The notes under the pieces were generated by a model that worked only from the letters and a program-made list of their open reading frames with translations, searched no databases and was not told the origin of the DNA. Shown in pieces: positions 33,348 to 41,686 of a stretch of DNA of 51,071 bases; the stretch's first letter is position 1; each line of letters begins with the position of its first letter. Source of the DNA: an uncultured Eubacteriales bacterium (GTDB lineage Bacteria > Bacillota > Clostridia > Christensenellales > Aristaeellaceae); contig CACWLY010000028.1 of NCBI GenBank assembly GCA_902761825.1, positions 1-51,071 on the forward strand, given 5' to 3'. A program made the position numbers and the translations under genes.

Positions 33348-33491
33348 TTTCGAGCGCCCGGAAAATCTTCCCTTGGGATGATAATCCTGGCCTTCGGCCA
33401 GCGCAAGCGAACAGCGAGAAACGACTCAGGCGGGCCCTGGCGAAGAGCTCGAGGGCGGCGCCCTCGAACATCCCCTTTATAATGGTATGTT

Positions 33492-33521
33492 TTGACATCC
33501 GACCGCAATATGTGGTATAAT
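33492..33521 (+). promoter_or_regulatory. Sigma-A promoter of parE
   Basis: TTGACA (33492-33497) is followed after 18 nt by TATAAT (33516-33521), both perfect. The leader is about 30 nt and includes CAGGAGGA before the ATG at 33559. Confidence 0.88.
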
Positions 33522-33558
33522 ACAATAACTATGTCCATGAAACAGGAGGATTGGCCGC

Positions 33559-35547
33559 ATGTCACAGATCAGGTCGCAGGAGAGCAGCTACAACGCGGGA
33601 AAACTGCAGGTGCTGGAAGGGCTGGACGCGGTGCGGATGCGTCCGGGCATGTACATAGGCACCACGAGCTCGCGGGGGCTGCATCATCTGCTGTGGGAGA
33701 TTGTGGATAACGGCATTGACGAAGCGCTGGGCGGCTACGCGACGGAGCTGATCGTCACGCTGCACAAGGATGGCAGCGCGTCGGTATGGGACAACGGCCG
33801 CGGCGTGCCGGTGGACGAGCATCCGCAGTATCACATCAGCGGCATCGAGCTGATTTACACGCGGCTGCACGCGGGCGGCAAGTTTGGCAACGACAACTAC
33901 GCGTATTCCGGCGGCCTGCACGGCGTAGGCGCGTCGGTGGTCAACGCGCTGTCCAAATGGATGACGGTGGATTCCTTCCGCGACTGGACGCATTACCAGA
34001 TGCGGTTTGAAACGCTCTGGGACGAGAAAGAAAAGAAATGGCACGGGGGCAAGCCGGTAAGCGGGCTTGAAAAGCTGGGCAACACGCGCAAGCGCGGCAC
34101 GCTGGTGCGCTTCATGCCCGACGACACGATCTTCACCGAGGATCACCGGTTCAACAGCGAAACGGTATCGCGCCGCCTGCGCGAGCTGGCCTACCTGAAC
34201 AAGGGGCTCAAGATCACCTTTGTGGACGAGCGCGCGAAGGAAGACGACAAAAAGCAGATGGAGTTCTGCTACGCCGGGGGCATCAGCGATTACGTGAAAT
34301 ATCTTAACCAGAACAAGACCCCGCTTCACGACGACCCGATCCTGCTGGAGGGCAAAAAGGACGACATCCTCTGCTCGGTATCCATGCAGTACACCGACAG
34401 CTACACCGAGAGCGTGTTCAGCTACGTGAACAACATCCCCACCGGCGAGGGCGGAACGCATGAAATGGGCTTCCGCACGGCGCTGACGAAGGCCTTCAAC
34501 GATTACGCGCGCAAGATCGGCGCGCTGAAGGAGAAGGACGCGAACCTGGCCGGCGAGGACTTCCGCGAGGGCCTGACCGCGGTGGTGACCGTAATGGTCA
34601 AAAACCCGCAGTTTGAGGGCCAGACCAAGGGCAAATTGGGCAACAGCGAGGTAAAGCCCGCGGTGGAAGCGATCGTTTCGGCCCAGCTGTACGAGTTTCT
34701 GGAAAACCTGAAAAACGCCGATCTGGCCGCGAAGATCATTGAAAAATCCATCAAATCGGCCAAGGTGCGCGAGGCCGCGCGCAAGGCCCGCGACGTGGCG
34801 CGCCAGCGCAACAGCCTGGAGGCCGCGCCGCTGGTGGGCAAGCTGAGCGCCTGCACGGGCAGAAAGCCGGTGGAAAACGAGCTGTTCATCGTGGAGGGCG
34901 ATTCGGCCGGCGGCAGCGCAAAGCAGGGCCGCGACCGGCATTTCCAGGCGATCCTTCCGCTGCGCGGAAAGCCGCTGAACGCCGAGAAAAAGCGGCTGGA
35001 TCAGGTGCTGCAGAACGAGGAATTCCGCAGCCTGATCACGGCGCTGGGCACCAATATCGACGAGGATTTTGATATCTCGGCGCTGAAATACCACAAGGTG
35101 ATCATCCTCAGCGACGCCGACCAGGACGGCGCGCACATCCGCGCCATCCTGCTGACCTTCTTCTACCGCTACATGAAAGAGCTGATCGCCCAGGGGCACG
35201 TGTACATCGGCATGCCGCCCTTGTACCTGGTCAAGCGCCCGGGCGGCCAGCAGGAATACGCCTACGACGACAAAGCGCTCAAAAAGCTGACCGAGGGCAA
35301 AAAGAACTACACCATCCAGCGCTACAAGGGCCTGGGTGAAATGAACCCCGAACAGCTGTGGGAGACCACCATGGACCCGGCCAACCGCCGCCTGATGCGC
35401 GTGACGCTGGAGGACGCCGCCCGCGAGGACGAGATCGTCACCATCCTGATGGGCGACAAGGTCGATCCCCGCCGCGAGTACATCATCAGCCACGCCGAGT
35501 TCAACAAGGTAGACAAGTTTGCCGAGCACGCGCAGGTGCAGAACTGA
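33559..35547 (+). CDS. parE: DNA topoisomerase IV subunit B (ParE/GyrB family)
   Basis: This is the ATPase subunit of a type IIA topoisomerase, 662 aa. The GHKL ATPase domain shows EIVDNGIDEA, WDNGRGVPVD and the ATP-lid sequence GGLHGVGASVVNALS. A transducer domain follows. The TOPRIM domain shows EGDSAGGSAKQGRDR and DADQDGAHIRAILL, and the C-terminus ends in the usual YKGLGEMNPEQLWETTMDP and MGDKVDPRREYI. Pairing with a GyrA-type gene without a gyrase box in blade 1 favours ParE over GyrB. It would decatenate daughter chromosomes together with ParC. Two hairpins follow the stop codon. Confidence 0.93.
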   Translation: MSQIRSQESSYNAGKLQVLEGLDAVRMRPGMYIGTTSSRGLHHLLWEIVDNGIDEALGGYATELIVTLHKDGSASVWDNGRGVPVDEHPQYHISGIELIYTRLHAGGKFGNDNYAYSGGLHGVGASVVNALSKWMTVDSFRDWTHYQMRFETLWDEKEKKWHGGKPVSGLEKLGNTRKRGTLVRFMPDDTIFTEDHRFNSETVSRRLRELAYLNKGLKITFVDERAKEDDKKQMEFCYAGGISDYVKYLNQNKTPLHDDPILLEGKKDDILCSVSMQYTDSYTESVFSYVNNIPTGEGGTHEMGFRTALTKAFNDYARKIGALKEKDANLAGEDFREGLTAVVTVMVKNPQFEGQTKGKLGNSEVKPAVEAIVSAQLYEFLENLKNADLAAKIIEKSIKSAKVREAARKARDVARQRNSLEAAPLVGKLSACTGRKPVENELFIVEGDSAGGSAKQGRDRHFQAILPLRGKPLNAEKKRLDQVLQNEEFRSLITALGTNIDEDFDISALKYHKVIILSDADQDGAHIRAILLTFFYRYMKELIAQGHVYIGMPPLYLVKRPGGQQEYAYDDKALKKLTEGKKNYTIQRYKGLGEMNPEQLWETTMDPANRRLMRVTLEDAAREDEIVTILMGDKVDPRREYIISHAEFNKVDKFAEHAQVQN

Positions 35548-35554
35548 GGGGACG

Positions 35555-35610
35555 TTGGGGGCTTCTTCAGCCCCCAAACCCCCGAACCAGGAGATTTCAT
35601 CTCCTGGACC
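35555..35610 (+). terminator. Two hairpins after parE
   Basis: Stem 1 is 35555-35563 with 35569-35577 (9 bp, no T-run). Stem 2 is 35587-35595 with 35599-35607 (9 bp), followed by ACCTTTT. The second may end part of the parE transcripts, making parC partly independent. Confidence 0.55.
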
Positions 35611-35690
35611 TTTTCCCGCGATGCGGCGTATCCCGTAAACCATGCTTGCCTCCGCGTGCGGCTTATATGCCGTCAACCGAGTTCCCGGGC
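35601..35690 (-). repeat. 90-nt inverted repeat, copy A
   Basis: This is the reverse-strand relative of 33258-33347, 59/90 identical without gaps. Its outer arm GTTCCCGGGC (35681-35690) pairs with 35708-35717 around a 17-nt loop. In copy B the corresponding stem encloses 107 nt with three hairpins. Confidence 0.7.
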
Positions 35691-35785
35691 TGATGAAAAC
35701 CTGGCCGGCCCGGGAACGCCGATACATCCCATAACCAGTTGGCGGTCGCGCTGCAACAGGAGCGGCGACAGACGCAGGTTTCTTT

Positions 35786-35814
35786 GTTTCTTTCTTTGAC
35801 GCAAAGAAAGAAAC
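35786..35814 (+). other. 13-bp perfect hairpin before parC
   Basis: GTTTCTTTCTTTG (35786-35798) pairs with 35802-35814 around ACG. No T-run follows on the plus strand. It stands 27 bp before the parC start and could affect parC translation or act as a terminator on the minus strand. Confidence 0.6.
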
Positions 35815-35841
35815 GTATTCCCCAAAAAGGAGAGCCTTTCC

Positions 35842-38295
35842 ATGCCCAGAACCACCCAAACGCCCCCGCCCGTGAATCCCCCCGAGATCATCCAGATGCC
35901 GCTGGAAGACGTGATGCATATGAGCATGATGCCCTATGCCGAGCACGTTATCCTGGAGCGCGCGCTCCCGCGGGTGGAGGACGGCCTGAAGCCCGTGCAG
36001 CGCCGCATCCTGTACACCATGATGGAGCTGGGCAACACGCCCGATAAGCCGCACCGCAAGTGCGCGCGCATCGTGGGCGACTGCCTGGGCAAATACCATC
36101 CCCACGGCGACAGCAGCGTATACGACGCGCTGGTGCGCATGGCGCAGGATTTCAGCATGCGCGAAACGCTGGTGGACGGCCACGGCAACTTCGGCTCGCT
36201 GGACGGCGACAGCGCCGCGGCGATGCGTTATACCGAAGCGCGCATGGCCCCGCTGGCGCTGCAGATGCTGCGCGATCTGGACAAGGACACCGTGCCTTTC
36301 AGCCTGAACTTTGACGACACGCTGAAGGAGCCCGATATCCTGCCCGCGCGCTATCCGAACCTGCTGGTCAACGGCGCGACGGGCATTGCGGTGGGCCTGG
36401 CGACCAATATCCCCACGCATAACCTGCGCGAGGTCATCTCGGCGGTCAACCTGCGCATCGACGACCCGAGGGCCGGGCTGGACGATTTCATGCGCCTGCT
36501 GCCCGGGCCGGACTTCCCGACCGGCGGCGTGCTGCTGGACACGCCGGAGATCCGCACGGCCTACGAGACCGGCCGCGCCAAGCTGACGCTCCGCGCGCGC
36601 GCGCACATCGAAAAAGGCCCGCTGGGCCGCAGCCTGATCGTGATCACCGAGATCCCCTACGGCGTCAACAAGGCCGATATGCTGTCCAAGATCCTCAAGG
36701 TCTCGGAAGAGAAAAAGGCCATGTTCAGCTGCATTCACGATATCCGGGACGAGAGCGACCGCAGCGGCCTGCGCGCCGTGATCGAGATCAAGAAGGACTT
36801 CGACGCCAATAAAATATTGCAGAAGCTGTACAAATACAGCGACCTGCAGATCACCTACGGCGTCAATATGGTGGCGATCAAGGAGGGCAAGCCCGTGCAG
36901 CTGGGGCTGATCCCGCTGCTGGACGCCTTCATCGACCACCAGAAAAACGTAATCACCCGCCGCAGCCGCTACGATCTGGACCAGGCGAAAGCCCGCGACC
37001 ACATCGTGGAAGGCCTGATCCGCGCGGTGGATATCCTGGACGACATCATCAAGACCATCCGCGCGAGCAAGAACGGCAAGGAAGCCCGCGAGCGCCTGTG
37101 CGAACAGTTCGGCTTCACCGAACAGCAGGCCCAGGCCATCCTGGATCTGCGCCTGCAGCGCCTGACCGGGCTTGAGATACTGCAATTGCAGCAGGAGTCC
37201 GAGCAGCTGAAAAAGACCATCGCCGAGCTGGAGGGCATATTGGGCAGCGAAAAGAAGCTGCTGAAGGTGATCAAGAAAGAGCTGGGCGAGATCGGCGAAA
37301 AGTTCGGCGACGACCGCCGCACGTCCATCCTGCGCGAGGACCCCGCCGCTTCGGCCGCCGAGGAGGAAGAAACAGACCTGCCCGTGCCCGAGGACTGCGT
37401 GGTGCTCTACACCCGCGGCGGACAGCTGCGCCGCATGCTGCCGCGCATCTTTGAAAAGCTCGACCTGACCACGCAGGAAAGCGACATGCCGCGCTTCCTG
37501 CTGCGCACGCAGACCGATCATACGCTGCTGTTCTTCACCGACTGCGGCCAGTGCTACATGCTGCCGGTGGCGGCGATCGCCGACAGCCTGCGTCCCCGCG
37601 AGCGCGGCGTGGCGCTGACCGGCATACTGAACGGCTTTGAGAGCGGCGAAAACTGCGTCAATATCCTGGATATCGCCCCGGGCGGCTTCGACGCCCTGCC
37701 CGATTTCCTGTTCTATACGAAGAGCGGCCTGGTCAAGCGCAGCCCGGCGAAGGAATACGCCGTGCGCCGCGCGCGCTTCGCCGCGCTGAGCCTCAAGGAG
37801 GGCGACGCCGTGATCGCGGTCTGCCTGTGCGCCGAGCGCGCCGACGCGTTCATCGTGACCCGCGCCGGCATGAGCATCCGCTTCGCGCTGGACACCGTGC
37901 CCGCGCAGGGCCGCGCCAGCGGCGGGGTAAAGGGCATCGCCCTGGCCGCCGGGGACGAAGCCATCCTGGGCGGCACGCTGCTCAACAGCGACCAGGTGCT
38001 GATCTTTACCGAGTGCGGCTACGCCAAGCGCGTGCCCGGGGCCATGCTCGATCCCCAGGGCCGCGGCGGCAAGGGCGCGCGCATCATTCCCTTCAACAAA
38101 AACGGCAGCACGGGCACCTATATCGCGGCCTGCAAAAAGCTGACCTCCGTGCGCGATTTCACCGTCATGCAGAAAAACGGCATGCTCACCCCCATGAACA
38201 GCGAGTCTATCGCGCCGCAGGGGATGAACGACAAGGGCAAAACCGCCGTGATCGCGGTGATGGACGACGTGGTGACCGATATTATACTGTGGTAA
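35842..38295 (+). CDS. parC: DNA topoisomerase IV subunit A (ParC/GyrA family)
   Basis: This is the DNA-cleaving subunit, 817 aa. The winged-helix domain has the catalytic tyrosine in AAMRYTEAR (Tyr130). The quinolone-resistance region [20 protein letters not shown] keeps Ser91 and Asp95, the usual sensitive residues. IGKYHPHGD-type and GHGNFGS motifs, the tower, a long coiled coil (about 400-500) and a C-terminal beta-pinwheel follow. Blade 1 has no QRRGGKG gyrase box, which favours ParC. A related GRGGKGA sequence instead appears in a late blade (about residues 735-745). The ATG has AAAAAGGAGAG upstream. It lies 294 bp after parE. Confidence 0.93.
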   Translation: MPRTTQTPPPVNPPEIIQMPLEDVMHMSMMPYAEHVILERALPRVEDGLKPVQRRILYTMMELGNTPDKPHRKCARIVGDCLGKYHPHGDSSVYDALVRMAQDFSMRETLVDGHGNFGSLDGDSAAAMRYTEARMAPLALQMLRDLDKDTVPFSLNFDDTLKEPDILPARYPNLLVNGATGIAVGLATNIPTHNLREVISAVNLRIDDPRAGLDDFMRLLPGPDFPTGGVLLDTPEIRTAYETGRAKLTLRARAHIEKGPLGRSLIVITEIPYGVNKADMLSKILKVSEEKKAMFSCIHDIRDESDRSGLRAVIEIKKDFDANKILQKLYKYSDLQITYGVNMVAIKEGKPVQLGLIPLLDAFIDHQKNVITRRSRYDLDQAKARDHIVEGLIRAVDILDDIIKTIRASKNGKEARERLCEQFGFTEQQAQAILDLRLQRLTGLEILQLQQESEQLKKTIAELEGILGSEKKLLKVIKKELGEIGEKFGDDRRTSILREDPAASAAEEEETDLPVPEDCVVLYTRGGQLRRMLPRIFEKLDLTTQESDMPRFLLRTQTDHTLLFFTDCGQCYMLPVAAIADSLRPRERGVALTGILNGFESGENCVNILDIAPGGFDALPDFLFYTKSGLVKRSPAKEYAVRRARFAALSLKEGDAVIAVCLCAERADAFIVTRAGMSIRFALDTVPAQGRASGGVKGIALAAGDEAILGGTLLNSDQVLIFTECGYAKRVPGAMLDPQGRGGKGARIIPFNKNGSTGTYIAACKKLTSVRDFTVMQKNGMLTPMNSESIAPQGMNDKGKTAVIAVMDDVVTDIILW

Positions 38296-38303
38296 AAGAA
38301 AAA

Positions 38304-38337
38304 CCCGACGGATTCTGTTTCCGTCGGGCTTTTTTTT
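38304..38337. terminator. Bidirectional terminator after parC
   Basis: CCCGACGGA (38304-38312) pairs with 38320-38328, followed on the plus strand by CTTTTTTTT and preceded by an A-run. It serves parC and, on the minus strand, the operon ending at 38349. Confidence 0.92.
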
Positions 38338-38348
38338 GATGCGGCGGA

Positions 38349-38888
38349 TCATTGGCCGCGCCGCTGCAAATACGCTTCAAACTCCGGCGTGCGCGACCAG
38401 TATTTGACGCCCCAGTTTTCAAAATTCCATTCTTCCATATACGCGTTGCACTCATAATCCACATACCAGATCACTCCCTCCCGCGCCACGAAATTGGTGG
38501 GGAAATAATCGATGTTCAGGCCGGCGGCCTTCGCCTGCGCCGCCATTTGCCGCGCCTGCGCAAGATAGGGCTCGACGGACTGTCCGGCGAGCACGAGATC
38601 GAAAACGGTCGGCCCTTCGATATACTCCTTCACGATGCGCTCGGCTTCGGTATCGACGGCCAGCATCCGGGGAACGCGGATCCCGGCGCGCAGCAGCCGC
38701 GCGTAATCCCGCTGCTCCGCTTCGATTTTATTGCCGAAGGTATAATAATCGCAGGGCTCGTGATGAATCTGCTTGAGCACGGCCAGCTCCGCGCCCGCGC
38801 GGGCGAGATAGGAATAGCCGCCCTTGCCGTGGCCCAGCAGGCGGAGGATATCATACGTTTTTCCGCAGACGACGCATTGCTTTTCCAT
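38349..38888 (-). CDS. Very small protein-kinase-fold protein with N-terminal CxxC
   Basis: The 179-aa cytoplasmic protein has the skeleton of a protein or small-molecule kinase. It shows a glycine-rich loop LGHGKGGYSYLA (18-29), an invariant-type Lys39 in LAVLKQI, a helix-C Glu (Glu56 or Glu58), a hinge near VKEYIEG, a catalytic loop NIDYFPTNF with Asp127 and Asn132 in D-x4-N spacing, and a metal Asp144 in VDYEC. The N-terminus has CVVCG, a possible half zinc knuckle. It lacks most of the C-lobe, being about 70-80 residues shorter than a normal kinase. The substrate is unknown. It is last in a seven-gene run headed by a LytTR regulator. Confidence 0.65.
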   Translation of the reverse strand: MEKQCVVCGKTYDILRLLGHGKGGYSYLARAGAELAVLKQIHHEPCDYYTFGNKIEAEQRDYARLLRAGIRVPRMLAVDTEAERIVKEYIEGPTVFDLVLAGQSVEPYLAQARQMAAQAKAAGLNIDYFPTNFVAREGVIWYVDYECNAYMEEWNFENWGVKYWSRTPEFEAYLQRRGQ

Positions 38889-38899
38889 AGGCTTCCCCG

Positions 38900-39283
38900 T
38901 TATTGCCCGCCGGTCCGGACGCGCTCGAAGGAAACGCGGCCCTTCGCGTGACGCCCGGTGACGGCGATGCGGTATACGCCGTCCTCCGGCGCGGTCAGGA
39001 CGAATTCGGCGTTCGCCTGCGCTTTTCCGGTATAGAGCGGTTCCTTTCCCGGCCGGCCGACCGTCAGGTCGATATCGCCCGCGGAATGCGCGAGGAACAC
39101 GCGCAGCTGTTCGCCCGCGGCAAGCGTGAGATCAGCCGTTTCTTGGCGGTTCAGCGCGGCGTATTCCATATAAAACCCCGTCTCGTCGGATGTCCGCGAG
39201 CCGTCGAACGCGGCGGGCGATCCGCACCCCGTAAGCGGCAGGAGAAGCGCGGCAAGGCATAATAAAGCGAGCGTTCTTTTCAT
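38900..39283 (-). CDS. Small lipoprotein of unknown function
   Basis: This is an exported 127-aa lipoprotein. The signal peptide ends in the lipobox PLTGC (Cys20). The mature part of about 107 residues looks all-beta, with the pattern of a small PPC-like/beta-sandwich domain (AGEQLRVFLAHSAGDIDLTVG, DGVYRIAVTGRHAKG). Such domains occur at the C-terminus of secreted enzymes. No function can be assigned. It lies 11 bp before the kinase-like gene and 20 bp after the isomerase gene. Confidence 0.7.
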   Translation of the reverse strand: MKRTLALLCLAALLLPLTGCGSPAAFDGSRTSDETGFYMEYAALNRQETADLTLAAGEQLRVFLAHSAGDIDLTVGRPGKEPLYTGKAQANAEFVLTAPEDGVYRIAVTGRHAKGRVSFERVRTGGQ

Positions 39284-39303
39284 CCGGGTTCGCGCCTCTT
39301 TTC

Positions 39304-39942
39304 TTAACGGTATCGTTCGATCAGCGCCGCGATCTCCCGATCGGTTCCGTGCCGCAGAATGTCCTCGCGCACGGCTTCACGGCGCAGCGCCTTGCGCACC
39401 AGCTCCTGATCGTACACGCCGACGACCTCGCTCAGCGGCCGTTTGGTGATCGCGCCGATCGCCTTCAGCGCTTCGGCGTCGCGCTTTTTCCGCTGCGCTT
39501 CCCCGGGCGGATACCCGCAGCCGAAGGGCCCTTCAAACAGCTTATCCAGCGTGCATTGCAGGTTGATTTCACCCAGCCAGCCGAAGCCGAGGCCCAGGGG
39601 AAAGGAGGCCGCGTTGCCGCCGTTGATCCGCCCGAACAGGAAGGCGTCCTGCGGCGTGGGCACATATCCGCACAGCACGCCGGGCAGGCTGTTGCAGGCC
39701 AGCATCATGCCCTGGCCGGAGGAGCAGCCCGTCACGATAAAATCCGCCGCGCCGCTGGAGAGGAGCAGGCAGATGTCCAGCGCGGTTTCGATATAGGAAA
39801 ACGTTTCGGCCTCGCCGGGGAAAACGCCGTAATTGACCACCGTGTCTTCCCTGCCGTTCTTCTCCGCGGCAAGGCGGACGCAGCGGTACAGCGCCGCGTT
39901 TTTGTCGCTTTGCGAGGACGCCTGGATCACGCCGATTCTAAT
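39304..39942 (-). CDS. RpiB/LacA/LacB family sugar-phosphate isomerase, probable ATT start
   Basis: The 212-aa protein matches the RpiB/LacA/LacB family, which interconverts aldose and ketose phosphates. Landmarks are IGVIQASSQSDKN at the start, AADFIVTGCSSGQGMMLACN with the Cys and GxG-type active-site loop, and RINGGNAASFPLG. Family members begin M-(K/R)-IGVIQASSQ. Here that reading needs ATT as start (39940-39942), with GGGAGGG 6 nt upstream. The only standard start nearby is a GTG at 39930, 18 nt from the ribosome site, which would cut off MRIG. An in-frame TGA lies 18 nt upstream of the ATT, so no longer ATG form exists. It is not known which sugar phosphate is used. Confidence 0.8.
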   Translation of the reverse strand: MRIGVIQASSQSDKNAALYRCVRLAAEKNGREDTVVNYGVFPGEAETFSYIETALDICLLLSSGAADFIVTGCSSGQGMMLACNSLPGVLCGYVPTPQDAFLFGRINGGNAASFPLGLGFGWLGEINLQCTLDKLFEGPFGCGYPPGEAQRKKRDAEALKAIGAITKRPLSEVVGVYDQELVRKALRREAVREDILRHGTDREIAALIERYR

Positions 39943-39957
39943 GGAAAACCCTCCCTG

Positions 39958-40596
39958 TCAGGCGATGGAACGGTACAGCAGATAAAGCACCGCGCTGAGC
40001 AGCACGGCCCCGATGATGTCCGTCAGCCAGTGCACGCCCGCCGTCAGCCTGCCGATCACCATGAACGCGGAGAACAGGATCACAAACAGCGCGGCGATCC
40101 GGCGGATAATAGGCCGCTTCGACCTCCTGCCGACCTGGAACAAAAGCGTGGGCATCACGCTCAGCACCAGCAGCGTGGTGGACGAGGGATAGGAGGCCTC
40201 CATCGCGCCGTCTATCAGGATCGGGCGGTAGTTGATGGGGATCATTTCAAAGATCAGATATCCCAGAATGACCAGGATATAGTAAACGCCCAGCAGGATG
40301 ATGTCCCGGTCCACCTTCAGCAGGCTTTTCCTGCGGATCCACTGCGAAAGCCCCAGTACGCCGAACCCCATGCAGACCGCGATGGGCACCAGCCCCAGCC
40401 AGTCCGTGACCGTGTACAGACCCATGTGAACGCCCGTCAGGCGGTGGAACCAGGTATTGACCGCCGCGAAACCGACGTCTGTTCCGTTGACGCCGACGGG
40501 CCGCACGTCCACCGTCTGGATCAGAAATGTCCAGAGAACAAAACTCAGGAACAATATGCCGCTCCAAATCAATCCTTTTCGCCTGCTGCGATTCAT
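39958..40596 (-). CDS. PAP2 family phosphatase, membrane
   Basis: The 212-aa membrane protein has five to six helices. PAP2 motifs are NYRPIL (first Arg-Pro motif), YPSSTTLLVL (variant of PSGH, with Thr for His) and GRLTAGVHWLTDIIGA (variant of SRxxxGxHxxxD, keeping the catalytic His and Asp). It probably dephosphorylates a lipid phosphate or undecaprenyl pyrophosphate outside the membrane. The loss of the PSGH histidine may lower activity. The ATG has GGAGGGG upstream. Gaps to the neighbours are about 15 bp. Confidence 0.83.
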   Translation of the reverse strand: MNRSRRKGLIWSGILFLSFVLWTFLIQTVDVRPVGVNGTDVGFAAVNTWFHRLTGVHMGLYTVTDWLGLVPIAVCMGFGVLGLSQWIRRKSLLKVDRDIILLGVYYILVILGYLIFEMIPINYRPILIDGAMEASYPSSTTLLVLSVMPTLLFQVGRRSKRPIIRRIAALFVILFSAFMVIGRLTAGVHWLTDIIGAVLLSAVLYLLYRSIA

Positions 40597-40611
40597 TTTC
40601 CCCTCCGTATA

Positions 40612-41235
40612 TCAGTCAAACAGCTGTCCCGGCAGCTTCATCTTGACCTTGGGCGGGAACGCGCGGTCGAATTCCTCCACCTCGGCGTCGTCCACGTAAT
40701 AGCCCGCCGGCGTCTGATACACGCCCGCGACCCCGCGCAGATAGCCCGGGATCAGCTCTTTGCAGAGGAAGAACGAATCGTCCGCGCCCTCCGGCAGGTC
40801 GTGGTAGCGGATGCCGAAATAGCGGGCGTAGTCGAACCCGCTTTTGCCGTAAAAGTCGATATTGCCCTCGAACAGCACGGCCCCGAAGCCCATTTCCGCC
40901 GCCTTTTCCAGCGAATAATCCAGCAGCTTTTTGCCGTAGCCTTTGCGCTTCAGTTCCGGCGCGATGCAGATCGGCCCCATCGTCAGCACGGGAACGGCGC
41001 TGCCGGAATCGGAAAGGATGACCGTTTTCATGAACATGTTCTGGCCGATCAGCTGCCCGTCCTTTTCCATCACGAAGTCCAGTTCCTTCACGAACGCCGG
41101 GTCGTCCCGGAGCACGTGGATCACGTAATGCTCGCTGCAGCCCGGGCGATAGACGTTCCAGAAGGACTCGCGGACCAGGTGCTCCACCGCGCTGTAATCC
41201 TCTTTCCGCTCCGGACGGATGATATAATCGTTCAT
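40612..41235 (-). CDS. GNAT family N-acetyltransferase
   Basis: The 207-aa protein starts YIIRPERKEDYSAVEHLVRESF, the first strand and helix of GNAT. The acetyl-CoA loop is APELKRKGYGKKLLDYSLEKA. Then GFGAVLFEGNIDFYGKSGFDYARYFGI follows, typical of the YhbS-like group. The acceptor is unknown. AAGGAGG precedes the ATG. It lies in the LytTR-headed run. Confidence 0.87.
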   Translation of the reverse strand: MNDYIIRPERKEDYSAVEHLVRESFWNVYRPGCSEHYVIHVLRDDPAFVKELDFVMEKDGQLIGQNMFMKTVILSDSGSAVPVLTMGPICIAPELKRKGYGKKLLDYSLEKAAEMGFGAVLFEGNIDFYGKSGFDYARYFGIRYHDLPEGADDSFFLCKELIPGYLRGVAGVYQTPAGYYVDDAEVEEFDRAFPPKVKMKLPGQLFD

Positions 41236-41253
41236 GGATGTTTTCCTCCTTGC

Positions 41254-41679
41254 TTATCGCTGCCGCAGCCGGTTTTCCCGGATTTTTTCATTGATCTGCG
41301 AAGCGGTTTTTGCGTTGATGCCGTAATCGACCAGATGCCACATGCATTTGGCCAGCAGGATGAAGGCGGCGTAGATCCAGACGTCCGGCCCGCTGTGCCA
41401 GAATCCCCAGGCGTGCGCCAGCGGCAGGAGCGCCGCTTCCAGCAGGATCAGGTGCAGCGCCGTGCGGATCCACCACGCCTTCGCGGTCAGTTCCTCCCGG
41501 GAGCAGTACACGGCCATCGTCAGCAGGCTGATCGCCGTAAAGACGAGGATCCGGCCAAAGTAGGACACGACCGGAAGCGTGGACGCGGGATTGAAGCACA
41601 GGCACATCAGAAACGTGCAGATCATGATGATCCCGTATATTTCGGCAAAGCGCCGGGCCCATAGCGTAAGGCTTTTCAT
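41254..41679 (-). CDS. DUF3021 membrane protein
   Basis: This is a 141-aa membrane protein with about four hydrophobic helices and a charged C-terminal tail (KIRENRLRQR). The shape and the position directly after a LytTR gene (7 bp gap) match the DUF3021 family. In LytTR regulatory systems such as HdrRM and BrsRM of Streptococcus mutans, a membrane protein encoded beside a LytTR regulator restrains it. I infer a similar role here. Confidence 0.8.
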   Translation of the reverse strand: MKSLTLWARRFAEIYGIIMICTFLMCLCFNPASTLPVVSYFGRILVFTAISLLTMAVYCSREELTAKAWWIRTALHLILLEAALLPLAHAWGFWHSGPDVWIYAAFILLAKCMWHLVDYGINAKTASQINEKIRENRLRQR

Positions 41680-41686
41680 CGTCTTT

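Larger units (their letters stand above)
33026..33430 (+). other. Highly structured intergenic region upstream of parE, candidate non-coding RNA
   Basis: The gap between the EAL gene and parE (32988-33558) has no convincing gene. It holds nested long-range pairings: CGTTTCTCGCT (33040-33050) with 33413-33423 (11 bp), AAACCCC (33053-33059) with 33344-33350, and CTCCCGGGCA (33140-33149) with 33257-33266 (10 bp). The last encloses three hairpins: 33150-33166 (7 bp, AAA loop), 33169-33190 (9 bp, GTCA loop) and 33191-33252 (28 bp with G-U pairs). A further hairpin is at 33387-33401. A sigma-A promoter for parE lies to its right, so this RNA would come from upstream read-through or a promoter I do not see. 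Confidence 0.45.

Noticed and set aside
33293-33558. Small open frames in the gap before parE
   Set aside because: They lack ribosome sites and overlap the hairpins and the inverted repeat. The translations have no recognisable pattern.
33562-38352. Open frame of about 1600 codons on the minus strand
   Set aside because: It lies opposite parE and parC in the matching codon phase. GC-rich third positions keep it open. The translation is low-complexity (rich in H, A, Q, V, G) and has no domain.
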